Positions 1 through 9,755 of a stretch of 64,000 nucleotides of DNA are shown in pieces (the stretch's first letter is position 1; each line of letters opens with the position of its first letter). The notes under the pieces were generated by a model. The model did not search any database, was not told the DNA's origin, and saw only the letters and a list, made by a program, of their open reading frames with translations. The translations under genes were made by a program, and so were the position numbers. This DNA is from Leguminivora glycinivorella (Eukaryota > Arthropoda > Insecta > Lepidoptera > Tortricidae): the NCBI RefSeq assembly GCF_023078275.1, contig NC_062981.1, forward strand, positions 21,134,846 to 21,198,845, read 5' to 3'.

Positions 1-1044
1 ATGTATGGGATGGTATGATCTTGTTATATTTAATTTATGTTAAAATGTAAGCACAAAGATTTGACTTTCCATGAAAAACAATAAACTGAAATAAAAAACC
101 ATGAAAACTTTGAAATTCGAAATTTTCAACTTACAAAATATTCGAGCATTGATATACTGGACACAATGTCTAAAAATAATAGCCAATTAGCTTTAAGCAT
201 TTCGCAATCACAACCAGAACATCTCCATTCCTCAGAACAAGACTTATCTGCATTTAAACCAAATGGCGTCTCGGCCCTTTCGGCAATCCGAAGCGCATGT
301 AATCAAAGTCCTCTTAACCCACATGAGGGTTCATTAACCTCGGCCCTTTGAGGATTAGTTATGATATTAGCTGTATGGGTTGTTTGATGCGTATGCGAAT
401 CTTGAATGGAACATGGTGTATGCTATTTTGGTATGGGGTTTGAAGATTAAATAATGGGTAGGAACAAAGGCATATGTAGTACCGACAGAAAAATATAAAT
501 GGTACTAACAGCAACACTCTTATCCATTGGTAGATTTTATGCCCTTGTAATAAGGATTACAAATATACAGCTAACAGTGTTGCCGATGGTACATGTACTG
601 TCCGCGCACGAGTTCCGTGCATTCGGGGGCTGAGGTAAAGGGAGGGTGTACCCCGCGCCCGTGCGTCGCATCGCTCCCCACGCTCGCCCGAAAACAGTGT
701 TGGGGACGAATTGAATGTAAATTTATCGAATCTTGTCGCTACACACTCTCCCAAACTTAGTCTTTTTTTAGTTTATTTATTTTTGAGGTAAAAACCACAT
801 ATTTTTTACCTAATTTTCTAGTCGTAAAGTTTATTGTTACGCACCCTCTGCAATTCTGCACATTTGTGTTATTGATGTTAGCGTCATATTATTATCGTTA
901 CGTGTTTATTACCTCTCTTTTTTGTTTTGTCTAATACCTTTTGTCGGGTCTTTATCGGCATGAGAAAGCGATGCCATCTGCTTGCAGTATACAATTGAAT
1001 AAAAAATATTTTTTTAAACACATACTAATCCGGTTATTATGATT
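1..1044. other. No gene recognised; AT-rich intergenic sequence
   Basis: I see no convincing coding region. Short open frames are AT-rich and match nothing I know. A GC-rich patch lies at about 597-700; its 21-bp core at 601-621 recurs as an exact reverse complement at 1797-1817, so this stretch may be one end of an older element that was later interrupted. Confidence 0.5.
601..621 (+). repeat. 21-bp inverted-repeat arm (partner at 1797-1817)
   Basis: The segment is the exact reverse complement of 1797-1817. Similarity on either side is weaker. The pair may be the ends of an element about 1.2 kb long into which the LINE at 1057-1570 later inserted; no target duplication was identified. Confidence 0.5.
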
Positions 1045-1056
1045 AAATATATAACT

Positions 1057-1570
1057 TTGACTCTTCAATGAGAGTTTTGGTGCCTACACTTATGTATGGT
1101 AGTGAAAGTTGGGTGTGGGATAAAAGACTTCAAAGTCAAGTGAATGCCGTAGAAATGAGAGCGTTAAGAAGCATGGCTGGTGTAAAGTTGAGTGATAGGA
1201 TCAGAAATAGCGTGATAAGAGAGAAGTGTGGAGTGGATGTAGATGTGGTGACAAAGATTGAGATGGGTATGTTAAGGTGGTTTGGGCATGTAGAGAGGAT
1301 GGATGAGAGGAGATTAACGAAGAAAGTATATGAAAAAGGAGTGGAAGGGTCAGTTGGTAGTGGAAGACCTAGGCGAACTTTTCTTGATCAAATCGGGGAA
1401 ATATTGCAAAGAGGCCAGGTCAGAAGTACTCGAAACCGACGAGCGTGTATGAGAAATGTTATGAAAGTGTGTGAAGCGAAAGTGGTTTGTCAGGATCGTA
1501 GTAAATGGAAATCCGTGATCTCTGCCTACCCCTCTGGGAAACAGGCGTGATTGTATGTATGTATGTATGT
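1057..1570 (+). mobile_element. 5'-truncated RTE-like LINE with 12-bp target duplication
   Basis: The insertion is bounded by the direct repeat AAATATATAACT at 1045-1056 and 1571-1582. It starts inside a reverse-transcriptase C-terminal region and ends in a (TATG)n tail right after the stop codon. A 5' truncation, a simple-repeat 3' tail and a target duplication over 10 bp are the hallmarks of target-primed reverse transcription. The same 3' end, preceded by a CTCTGCCTACCCC-type motif, is found at 47,434-47,513. Confidence 0.85.
1068..1550 (+). pseudogene. LINE reverse transcriptase, C-terminal fragment (160 codons)
   Basis: The frame encodes the part of a non-LTR retrotransposon polyprotein downstream of the reverse-transcriptase catalytic core. 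Landmarks are YGSESWVW near residue 10, MLRWFGHVERM around residues 68-80, GRPRRTF near residue 103 and the terminal SAYPSGKQA. These are typical of RTE-like LINEs of moths and other insects. The endonuclease and the catalytic YADD part are missing because of 5' truncation, so the product cannot transpose. The ATG at 1068 is internal to the original gene and is probably not a real start. The frame has no internal stop, which suggests a fairly recent insertion. Confidence 0.85.
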
Positions 1571-1582
1571 AAATATATAACT

Positions 1583-1999
1583 ATATTATAATTGCACTAG
1601 TTTTATTTACTTCATTATATCAATTGTACGTAAATATAGAATTAAAAGTGGATTATTAATTTTAATTTGATTAAAATAACTTAGTTCATAGTACCTAATC
1701 TGCCCTACGAAAATACGTTGCATATCATCGACAACTATATCGACAAATTCACAGCTCTCGGTCATGTCACCCAACATTCCTAACATTCCTTCCGCGTGCA
1801 CGGAACTCGTGCGCGGACTGTAGCTATGGGTAGGGTACCTATATAGGCCTGTTGTGTATTTTGTAGGCTGTGTTTGTTTTTTTTTTTCAATTCAATATTT
1901 ATGATTCAAAAGTTTTATTTTTATTTTATTTTTATTTTTATTTCTGTGTTAGTTGGTAGTTTAGTAGCTCCGATGAAAGAGAACGGCTAATGGTCCAGT
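1583..1999. other. No gene; AT-rich, inverted-repeat arm at 1797-1817
   Basis: Apart from the 21-bp arm matching 601-621 and short T-rich simple sequence around 1875-1945, I recognise nothing here. Confidence 0.5.
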
Positions 2000-2154
2000 A
2001 GCCGTGGGTTCAATTGTCACCCAAGACTGAGAATTTTTCCACTTTTTTGTAATAAATGGGCTTACTCTTGGCCACAGACTAGCCAAAGGCAAAGACGTGG
2101 CCTACGATGGAGTGAACTGGCTCAGAAGGTGCCTGTGGCATCGACCTACAATAG
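2000..2154 (+). repeat. Dispersed repeat I, copy 1
   Basis: The part from about 2056 to 2120, containing GGGCTTACTCTTGGCC and a segment reading CCTACGATGGAGTGA, recurs in reverse orientation at 57,650-57,720. I recognise it as a sequence scattered through moth genomes. No coding capacity is seen. Confidence 0.55.
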
Positions 2155-2636
2155 GGACTGAGCTCACACTTTTTTTGCCATACTAAATTGAACCTTATCA
2201 CCTGCGCATAAAGGCGTTCTTGACAGACTAGCAAAAGTGTGTCCACATGAGAGGGTCAAAGTTGGGGCTGGTGTCCCTCTCGCACGTGTGACCAGTGTTA
2301 AAAAATTACTATAGTAGTAGTATTTTTACTTGTATGATAACTAAGTTTATAAACTTCTTAAATTATTTTCGTATTATATCGAGGCAAGGGTATTAATACC
2401 TTGTAACGAATTGGTAAGTCATTATTATGAAGCCATAAAACCAAAAAATTGCGCAATTATTAAAAACCTTTAATTGGGTATTAGTAGATTTGGTAGTAAC
2501 TTTGAATATTGACTGGTATCCCCAAATGATGACAGTGATGACGTCATTCAAATGATTTTGATAGTGGTAATAAGTGCGAGAGGGACACCAGCCCCAACTT
2601 TAACCTCTCATGTGGACACACTTTTTGGCCTAACAA
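2155..2636 (+). repeat. Dispersed repeat F, copy 1, with long inverted ends
   Basis: The segment starting near 2233 and the segment ending near 2625 are inverted copies of each other over about 50 bp, built on AAAGTGTGTCCACATGAG and CTGGTGTCCCTCTCGCAC. A second, reverse-oriented copy lies at 55,738-56,443, and the similarity includes the flank 2155-2232. It looks like a non-autonomous DNA transposon. The open frame at 2552-2734 is incidental. Confidence 0.65.
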
Positions 2637-3547
2637 CTCATTCTGGTTTAATTATAATTCTGTGGCCTGTGGTGAACAGGCTTGATTTGAAAGTTGACGG
2701 GTTATATGAGCTCAATTACCTCAATTATTGTTAATGGTATCATTGTTTTAATACCACACTAGTTTCAACGCAAGCAACTTGCCAAATTGTCCTTCCGATC
2801 CAGAGGAAAAAAAATGTTCAGTAATAATTGCAAAATTGATAGAAATCTGTAAATTTATTTCAAAATGTACTAACTGTATCTGATACAATACATATACGGT
2901 ACATTATCTACTGAATACCATACATCCTGTAGGACAAGTAGGAGCCAAACGAGCTATAAATAAGTAAATATCAATTACTGCTGTGATATGTTCCACACTG
3001 CTCCGGAGAAAGGGGTTACAATAATAAAAAAATATTCAAAACAAGTCAGGCAAAACGGCAAAGTAATCGATATATAATCATCACCGGCCACTGGTTCTTT
3101 AACACAGAGGGATTGCAATATTTGCAAGCTAACGACCTCCAAGGGCGAAGTCACATCTAGCTGCATTTTATTTATGAGATGTTGCTTGTTAGTCTGAAGA
3201 CGATTACGCATCGGAAAGCTGAAAGTATGCGTAAGTACCTACGTATGTTTATACAAACGAGTGGCTCGATGCTGATGGATGCTGTGACTTCGCCCTAATG
3301 GTCCTATGCGACAGTCTTTGTTTGAAGGTTATTCTTAAAGAGATTCTTTCGACAAGCGACAAGTACATGCCGGCGGCCGCGTACTCGCGGCTCATTCAGT
3401 GGTGAGTTGGTGAGACAAACTGACAACCTTCGCGCGGCGCAATATAACTTAATGTCGGCTGCTCGCGTGCGGTCCGTTTGTTAATGTAGGAATTATGAAA
3501 AGCGGCAATTTGTAAACATCAAAGCAGTGAGTCTTCTGTATTTTTAA
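2637..3547. other. No gene recognised
   Basis: A 78-codon minus-strand frame (2975-3211) shows no domain I can name. The GC-rich stretch around 3360-3480 could be an old promoter or repeat end, but nothing in it decides this. Confidence 0.4.
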
Positions 3548-4330
3548 CCGACTTCAAAAAAGGAGGAGGTTCTCAATTCGAATGTATTTTTTTTTCCTTT
3601 TTTTTTTGTATGTATGTTACTCGATATCTCCGAGAATCGTGGATCGATTTTCAAAAATTTTTTTTTGATCGAACGGGTATAAGCCCGAGATGGTCCCATT
3701 GGGACCAAATCAGGGTCTGATGATGGGATCTTGGAGAAATCGAAGGAACTCCTCAAATGTTATAGGCACATGTTAGGTTTTTAGTGTATTTTTCAAAGGT
3801 ACACCAGTATTTACGCCTAACGGTAGTAATTTTATGTGGCTGAGCTGATGATGGAAGGTCAACTCCTCAATGGTTAGGAGTTAAAGGATAATTCTTTCAC
3901 TACTGTACATATATTCAGACTGATACATATAATATCACTAGGAACCACTAAAAATCAACAAATAAATAAACTTTTTAACAAAAAATAAAACCGCCTTCAA
4001 AAATAAGCGCGTTACAAAACACGGAGAAACTAAAAAGCCAAAAATAATAAACCTTTGAATTCAGATTTCTTATCGTATTGCAATAATCTAAACATCCAAA
4101 TTATAAACAAATCTTTTATTTTTGAAGGCGGGGCCAGCCTGCGCATGGTTGGGAGGGGCAAACAGGTCTGGTACCGACTTCAAAAATAATTGATTTGTTT
4201 ATAATTTGGATGTTTAGATTATTGCAATACGATAAGAAATCTGAATTCAAAGGTTTATTATTTTTGGCTTTTTAGTTTCTCCGTGTTTTGTAACGCGCTT
4301 ATTTTTGAAGGCGGTTTTATTTTTTGTTAT
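3548..4330. repeat. Composite repeat with CCGACTTCAAAAA-type ends
   Basis: The left end (ACCGACTTCAAAAAAGG at 3548) and the right end (TTTTTGAAGGCGG near 4301-4313) are roughly inverted copies. The left part up to about 3720 resembles a common moth repeat (GGAGGAGGTTCTCAATTCG). The right half is the inverted duplication described separately. It is probably a non-autonomous element with a secondary rearrangement. Confidence 0.6.
3978..4327. repeat. Perfect 136-bp inverted duplication with 78-bp spacer
   Basis: Reading 3978-4113 against the reverse complement of 4192-4327 I find no mismatch. Both arms hold the same GCCTTCAAAAATAAGCGCG end and the same AT-rich body. The spacer (4114-4191) contains further CTTCAAAAATAA and GGCGGGGCC pieces of the same family. 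Absence of divergence implies a recent event or gene conversion. Transcripts crossing it would fold into a long hairpin. Confidence 0.9.
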
Positions 4331-4739
4331 TACTCTACTATACTGTGGTGTAGTGCGGAGTGCATCGCTCGGAGCATATGATATTAATACTGCATGCACT
4401 CGGACGGACACGCAATAAGGCGTCTTTCATGCCAGATGCAGAAGCTGGCACACTTGCTAATGCTACTAATGTTTTCCTGCTTACCTATCAGGTTGCGTCA
4501 TTTTATATTATCTGGGCCATTTTTAACCTCTGTCTGTGGCATCGTAGCTCCCGAACGGATGAACTGATTTAAATTTACAGGTTATGGCAATAGATTATTT
4601 TTAATTTAAATTAAATTGGTATTTTTGTTTGAAAGCTGTATTAGTTAAGAGTGTTCTTAGCCATGTTTCATGAAAATAGGTCCACTATGTCGCGGACGTT
4701 GGTTTTTTCCAAATTTTAATTCTCTGGTTAGGTTATTTT
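4331..4739. other. No gene recognised
   Basis: A 70-codon frame (4360-4572) has no recognisable domain. No other structure was seen. Confidence 0.4.
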
Positions 4740-5612
4740 CAAAGTTGTCCACGCCACTTTTTTTGTAACACGGGTATTTATTTACGGGACTCATACTCAG
4801 AATCGCGAGGTCTTTCCATCCTGATAGGAGGAAAAAAAATGTCCCGAGATTTCCATACAATTTTCAAATCTTCCATTCCGTTACCGCCCTACAAAATATA
4901 TGAAAAAACCGGCCAAGAGCGTGTCGGGCCACGCTCAGTGTAGGGTTCCGTAGTTTTTCGTATTTTTCTCAAAAACTACTGAACCGATCAAGTTCAAAAC
5001 AATTTTCCTAGAAAGTCTTTATAAAGTTCTACTTTTGTGATTTTTTTCATATTTTTTAAACATATGGTTCAAAAGTTAGAGGGGGACGCACTTTTTTTTC
5101 CCTTTAGGAGCGATTATTTCCGAAAATATAAATATTATCAAAAAACGATCTTAGCAAACCCTTATTCATTTTTAAATACCTATCCAACAATATATCACAC
5201 GTTAGGGTTGGAATGAAAAAAAATTTCAGCCCCCACTTTACATGTAGCGGGGGTACCCTAATAAAACATTTTTTTCCATTTTTTATTTTTGCACTTTGTC
5301 GGCGTGACTGATATACATATTGGTACCAAATTTCAGCTTTCTAGTGCTAACGGTTACTGAGATTATCCGCGGACGGACGGACGGACGGACGGACGGACGG
5401 ACGGACGGACGGACTGACGGACGGACGGACGGACGGACAGACAGACATGGCGAAACTATAAGGGTTCCTAGTTGACTACGGAACCCTAAAAACGGTAACG
5501 GAATGGGAAAAAACTTTGGGACACTTTTTACTCCTATTAGGAAAGAGCTCGTGAGTCTTGAGTTGAAACCACATAAAAATTTCCAAATCCAAAAAAAAGT
5601 GGGGTGGACAAC
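4740..5612 (+). repeat. Palindromic element J, copy 1, interrupted by a (GTCY)n MITE
   Basis: The outer parts (4740-4908 and 5488-5612) match an uninterrupted element at 58,406-58,700, which is itself a partial palindrome (CAAAGTTGTCCACC... at one end, ...AACAACTTTG at the other). In copy 1 the middle is split by the insertion at 4909-5487. Confidence 0.75.
4909..5487 (+). mobile_element. (GTCY)n-bearing MITE, copy a
   Basis: The element starts CCGGCCAAGAGCG and ends CTACGGAACCCT. It has short subterminal inverted repeats (AGGGTTCCGTAG and its complement), a hairpin-forming GTGTCGGGCCACGCTC segment at the left end and a GGAC/AGAC tetranucleotide array at about 5372-5447 near the right end. 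Five copies occur in the window (4909, 28,386, 38,367, 54,159, 58,708), each flanked by a run of five or more A (or T on the other strand). It is non-coding; open frames across it are artefacts of the tetranucleotide array. I recall moth MITEs described as carrying hitchhiking (GTCY)n microsatellites, and this fits that class. Confidence 0.85.
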
Positions 5613-5797
5613 CCAACTCAATCTGTTACTTCAACTACTTTAATTGCAGCGGAGTGATTATCTTACTAGCTCGCGGTGGGTCGTCCATTGCCTAAGATTC
5701 CCGTCCTCTCCAAATCTGTATATTTTTATTTATCCATACATAGTTTAAACATTAAATAAATGTCATATACAAAGAAAAAGTGACAAAGGCCTCCAAG
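5613..5797. repeat. Flank of tRNA-like retroposon
   Basis: AT-rich sequence ending in CATATACAAAGAAAAAGTGAC, which I recognise as the usual neighbour of the adjacent tRNA-like sequence in moth genomes. It probably forms the 3' body of a tRNA-derived SINE read on the minus strand. Confidence 0.4.
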
Positions 5798-5869
5798 TGT
5801 TCCGAGCTGGATTCGAACCAGCGTACTCCGTTAACCGGACGGATGCCTGAACCACTCGGCCATCGGTAC
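5798..5869 (-). tRNA. tRNA-like sequence (probably SINE head or pseudogene)
   Basis: On the minus strand a cloverleaf can be drawn: 7-bp acceptor stem with one mismatch, D arm with box A (TGGCCGAGTGGTT), 5-bp anticodon stem (TCCGT/ACGGA), a 4-base variable loop, and a perfect 5-bp T stem with box B (GGTTCGAATCC). The anticodon loop reads CCGGTTA, which would give GGT (threonine) but lacks the universal U33. That flaw and the repeat-like flank argue for a tRNA-derived retroposon rather than a working tRNA gene. Confidence 0.5.
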
Positions 5870-5894
5870 ACGAAGGCAAGGGTCGAAAGCGAGA

Positions 5895-6128
5895 TCCCCC
5901 TCCTCATGCGGGTGCCTTGGCCGTAAGCCCGGGCAATGCCGGAGGGCGCCGTGGTGAATGATGAACATACATCGATCCCAGCGGACCCTCACGAACGGCA
6001 GAGAGGATGAAACGCCGGAGTGGGTTTAGTGGGTAGGGCTAAGTTTCCCCCTCTCACTAGGGGAGGGGAAAGAAACGGCGAGTCCCACACATCGTGCGTA
6101 ACAGCATTCCCACTCCGTCAAAAAAAAA
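5895..6128 (+). mobile_element. SINE-like retroposon with A tail and 14-bp target duplication
   Basis: The insert ends in an eight-base A tail (6121-6128). It is flanked by GGTCGAAAGCGAGA (5881-5894) and GGTCGAAAGGGAGA (6129-6142), identical at 13 of 14 positions. The insert is GC-rich and non-coding. It sits just beyond the tRNA-like sequence, so one retroposon appears to have landed inside another. I do not recognise its parent RNA. Confidence 0.7.
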
Positions 6129-6142
6129 GGTCGAAAGGGAGA

Positions 6143-6457
6143 GGTCATGTATAGACATGTGAACACAAGCTTAGCTTTTAACTCTTGTTAAAATGTATAG
6201 AGAAACCTTACTTTCCCTAATGCTTTATAATAAAATACCACATTTAATGACCCATAACTAACCTTGAGCAAGTTGCTAACCAAGTACACTTAGACCAAGC
6301 CGTCCTTAATTAGCTTTTGTTAAACAAACAGAACAATGCTGTTAATTAATAATGGTAATTGTCCATAACCGATCAAATTAATATCACTACGGGTGTGCGG
6401 TCGACAGAGCGAGACGCCGACGGATGGCGTCACGGGGACAGAAACCTTACCACTGGC
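6143..6457. other. No gene recognised
   Basis: AT-rich stretch with a short GC-rich patch near 6390-6440. Nothing identifiable. Confidence 0.4.
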
Positions 6458-6500
6458 ACAGTATAATAAAACGTATTATCGTACAATATGGCCTCTCTTG
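6458..6500 (+). repeat. Dispersed repeat L, copy 1, left part
   Basis: Matches the left end of the intact copy at 9111-9350 (ACAGTATAATA..., then ATCGTACAATATGGCC). It breaks off at 6500 and resumes at 7812, where the intact copy continues without a gap. Confidence 0.75.
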
Positions 6501-6755
6501 TGGTTACCCTCATCTGGCAGAATAATTTTGGTCAGAAACACACTTTGCATAACATGTTTCGCAGAAAAGCTTTCAGTCGAATGGTAATTTTGCAGAAAAA
6601 GTTGGCATTACTACTTACCACGCATACGATACATTTGGCAGAATGTTGTTTCATAGAACATTACTTTGGTCGACTAAGGATATACACTTTATTCAAAACC
6701 AATTTATTAATTACAACATAGTAAAAACTTACAACTAAACACTTATACTAAATAG

Positions 6756-6978
6756 AACTATGGAAACGGATTAAATCGCGTATAATGAATTTAAAATACA
6801 TCCCGACGTTTCGAACTCTTTACAGCGTTCGTGGTCAACGGGTGACTGAGGAAAAATTAAAATGTGCAAAAGCTACCCACTTACAAGAAATATTAACGAA
6901 CCATGACCACAAATAATATAGATTTCTAAGGCAGGTTCACACACTATTAATAAAGCGATTTAATCCGTTTCCATAGTT
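6756..6978. mobile_element. MITE with perfect 24-bp terminal inverted repeats
   Basis: Bases 6756-6779 are the exact reverse complement of 6955-6978 (AACTATGGAAACGG... / ...CCGTTTCCATAGTT). The flanks extend the inverted match with one mismatch to about 6750 and 6984. The interior, with CATCCCGACGTTTCGAAC, is a familiar moth repeat. It is non-coding and nested in the 6501-7811 insertion. Confidence 0.8.
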
Positions 6979-7054
6979 TTATTTCATGAGTAACTATCGC
7001 GGTAACCGAAGACAATATTACTTATACTAAAAATCTTACAAATAAAAACTTATA

Positions 7055-7380
7055 CTACTTATCTACAAATAAAAAAAAATGGCTCAAATCGTCGCCAGTT
7101 GGTAAGGTACCCTGAAGGCTGGCCGCATTGCCCCGCTGGATAGCTATACTTATCCGCAGAGCGAAATACTGGCCAGCCCTCTGGTCACCAGATGCGTCTA
7201 TGAGGCGCTTGGACAGCTCCTCATAGAGACGACGCGCACTAGGCCCCCACGGCTCCAAGGTTTCAACCCCAAACGCCGCAAATATGTAGCTACTACCGAG
7301 GTTGGCATACTTGCGACGTTTGAGGTCTTCTGCTGAGGATGCAGCCGCACCAGCACCAACTTTAGTCGACTTTGATTTAG
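7055..7380 (-). pseudogene. Retroelement protein C-terminal fragment
   Basis: The minus-strand frame is open across about 108 codons and contains KRRKYANLGSSYIF, LEPWGPSARRLYEELSKRLI, GDQRAG and AIQRGNAAS. I recognise this motif set from repetitive, uncharacterised invertebrate proteins linked to retroelements, where it forms the C-terminus, but I cannot name the family with certainty. No catalytic domain is present. It lies within the 9-bp-duplication insertion and is an isolated remnant. Confidence 0.5.
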
Positions 7381-7811
7381 CATAATTTTATGTACCATAA
7401 TAATCGTATTAATAAATATCACACTATTACAAGAGCAGAAATCATGACACGCTATCGAAAAGGAAATACTGTCACAGAGCCCCCGTTAGGTACGACGACG
7501 AGCGAAGCGAGGAGGTTAGGTATCTTGCATCTCCAACACATCTGACTCGCTATCAAAAAGTAAATTGCAACTTTATGCCGCCTAAATATTATGCACAAAT
7601 ATTATTTGCGAAAGTACTATTCGACTAGAACACTATTATGCTCATCAACATTATGCCAACGTTCGATTCGGTATTATAAAAATCTGCGAAATGATTTATG
7701 CCAAAGCATATTCTGCGTAAGGTGTTTCTGCCAAACGTGACTTCTGCCAAGAACTATTAGTCTATTACGCAAATCAAATATATGGGAAAAAAGTTTCTGC
7801 AAGAATGAACC

Positions 7812-8004
7812 CCTCTCTTGCTTCCAGCTAAAAGTGCCGCCCACCCGCTCTCGGCTACCACACAGTTACCGCCTGTCAAGAACGCGACCAAACGACCCGT
7901 CTTAATCTCACTCATACAAGCATGCTACGCGTTCACCTACACGAGCTTAGGAACGCGCCTCTTTCATATATTTTTATCGCCATTGTCCGAGGTGTGCCAC
8001 TGGC
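7812..8004 (+). repeat. Dispersed repeat L, copy 1, right part
   Basis: Continues repeat L after the 1.3-kb insertion. It shares AAAGTGCCGCC, CACAGTTACCG, CACTCATACAAGCAT, CGCCTCTTTCATATAT and GTCCGAGGTGTG with the copy at 9111-9350. Confidence 0.75.
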
Positions 8005-8339
8005 TATAGTTTGTACTTTGTAGCCATACGATTAAATGAATCATGTCTAACGAGGTCCGTATTTTGTACAACAATAGTTCTGCATTCTGCATGCTTTTTC
8101 GCGTTTCTTATAATAGGCACCTGTGTGGATTTCTCACAAGCCTTCTTAACAATGTCCACCCAACGGATTAGTAAATGTTCACTACCCCATGGCTGAGATA
8201 CGCGTCATACTCGTGAACGGGTGCTGTTTGTGGAGACTGGTCTGTTCAAGCTTACCTGGGCCACATGTTTTGTTAGATTATTTAACTTTACTTTTGAGCG
8301 GATTGCGAGACACTACATTCGGTTCTTGTAAGAATTAAA
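8005..8339. other. No gene recognised; possibly more of the following retroposon
   Basis: A short open frame (8011-8196) has no recognisable domain. The stretch may belong to the retroposon ending near 9090, but no boundary is visible. Confidence 0.35.
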
Positions 8340-9090
8340 CTTAAGTAAGTAATGTCTTAAGGATGACACTAGAGACCATCACGTTGTCGTTTAATTTAGT
8401 TAATTTTAGCTTTTGGACACTTAGAGACTTTATACATCTCTGAGATTTTGATTATATTTTATTTTAAAATAGACTCCTTACTTTAATGACCTTGTTGTCG
8501 TTTGATTAAGTTAATGTTAGTTTTTTGGACACTTAGAGACCTTATACATCTCTGAGATTTTGATTATATTTTTAAACTTAATTTGTAACCTTGATTGGCC
8601 CTTATTTGTAAACTTGATTTGTTCTTTAATGATTGACAACTAGAGACTTGTACATCTCTTGAAATGTGTAATTTAGCTGTTCATTTTCTGTATTTTTTAT
8701 TTTTTTTTGTATTATTTGACAAAGGTTTTTACTTTTAAATATTTTAATTTTATAAAATTTGACTCTTGGAGACGCTATACATCTCCATGGATTATTTGAT
8801 TAAGTATAATATTTTTACTTGTAATATTCAGTCTTTTACAACTATTGAAGTATTATAGATTTCTTTTATCTTTGTATCTGTTTGCACTTTCTTTATGTAT
8901 TGATTATAGTTAGTAATAATATGACATTTAGAGACTTTATACATCTCTAATTCTATATCAGTGTATAACTACTTTGCTTATGATTAATATTTTTAGTTAA
9001 TATTTCTATTAATTTCATTTGTTTAACTTTAATGAATACTCTGTAATGTTGACATGTAAAAGTGCCCCCGTGGCCTATTTGCTGAATAAA
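8340..9090 (+). repeat. Retroposon 3' region with recurring GAGAC...TATACATCTC motif
   Basis: AT-rich sequence ending with GTGGCCTATTTGCTGAATAAA and a T-rich tail. I recognise this 3' end from moth retroposons; it includes an AATAAA polyadenylation signal near 9083. Within it a short near-palindromic motif (GAGAC, 4-5 bases, TACATCTC) recurs with GAGAC starting at 8425, 8536, 8643, 8769 and 8931, plus a partial at 8372. The blocks 8383-8470 and 8495-8580 are clear copies of a unit of about 111 bp. Confidence 0.6.
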
Positions 9091-9110
9091 TGATTTTTTT
9101 TTTTTCCATC

Positions 9111-9350
9111 ATCACAGTATAATAGAGAGTACTATCGTACAGTATGGCCACTCCTGCTGCCCGCTGAAAGTGCCGCCTACCCACTTTCGGTTACCTCACA
9201 GTTACCGTCTGTCAAAAACTCGAACTGTCGACCTGTCATATGTCACTCATACAAGCATGGTACGAGTACGCATTCACCTACACAAGCTTAGAATGTGTGC
9301 TAGGAACGCGCTTCTTTCATATATTTGATCGCCAGTGTCCGAGGTGTGAC
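9111..9350 (+). repeat. Dispersed repeat L, copy 2 (intact)
   Basis: Uninterrupted copy of repeat L. It serves as the empty-site reference for the insertion at 6501-7811. The reverse-strand open frame across it has no support. Confidence 0.75.
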
Positions 9351-9671
9351 TGTGACCCCATATTCCATCTACTATGCCGACAATAATGCGCTTTTCAATC
9401 CAATGTAGTGTCCAATCTATGAATCCACTTTTGGCAAATGACTGGATATAACGACACTGCATTTTTTGGTCCGTTTGATTCCAAGTCACAGACCAACCCC
9501 TATAGACATCTATTACAAGACGACTCGCGGTCGCCAGCCTTCCTAGTATTTGCACTGATATAAGCGCGGGCGCTCGCCGTGCCCGATCAGTATCGACCAA
9601 GTAACAGACCCGAAAGCAGCGCGTGTTTTTCGCACAAAAAAATTGGAAAAGGGTATTTTGATGCCTTAAAG

Positions 9672-9752
9672 ATGTCCACCTGTAGTGTGAAATGGTGTGG
9701 AAAGGTAACAAGAAGCTCAAATTTAAAAACAGACGGCATTACATTCCACAAA
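9672..9752 (+). pseudogene. THAP zinc-finger first exon, probably broken
   Basis: From the ATG the frame reads MSTCSVKWCGK, a serine- and lysine-rich stretch and ends GITFHK before a TAA. This is the N-terminal signature of a THAP DNA-binding domain: Met, an early Cys-X4-Cys, then a TFH motif near residue 25. A very similar exon at 30,740-30,819 ends at the same place with a good GT donor. Here the equivalent bases read AATAAGT, so the donor seems lost and a stop follows. The remaining C-X2-H half of the finger is not seen nearby. THAP domains occur in P-type transposases and in host regulators; which applies here is unknown. Confidence 0.5.
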
Positions 9753-9755
9753 TAA

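Larger units (their letters stand above)
6501..7811. mobile_element. 1.3-kb DNA-transposon-like insertion with 9-bp target duplication
   Basis: The insert is bounded by CCTCTCTTG at 6492-6500 and 7812-7820. The intact repeat L copy at 9111-9350 aligns straight across the site, so the boundaries are firm. The ends are only weakly inverted (a GGTT start on both sides, with CTGGCAG or TTGCAGAA motifs near each end). A 9-bp duplication suggests a Mutator-like or similar superfamily. The body carries a nested MITE (6756-6978) and a degraded retroelement frame (about 7055-7380). No transposase is seen, so it is non-autonomous. Confidence 0.8.

Noticed and set aside
5283..5621. Protein with a (Ser-Val-Arg-Pro)n run on the minus strand
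   Set aside because: The run is the translated GGAC tetranucleotide array of a MITE; the same run appears at the other MITE copies.
9274..9720. 148-codon minus-strand gene
   Set aside because: No domain; it overlaps dispersed repeat L and, on the other strand, a THAP-like exon that fits better.
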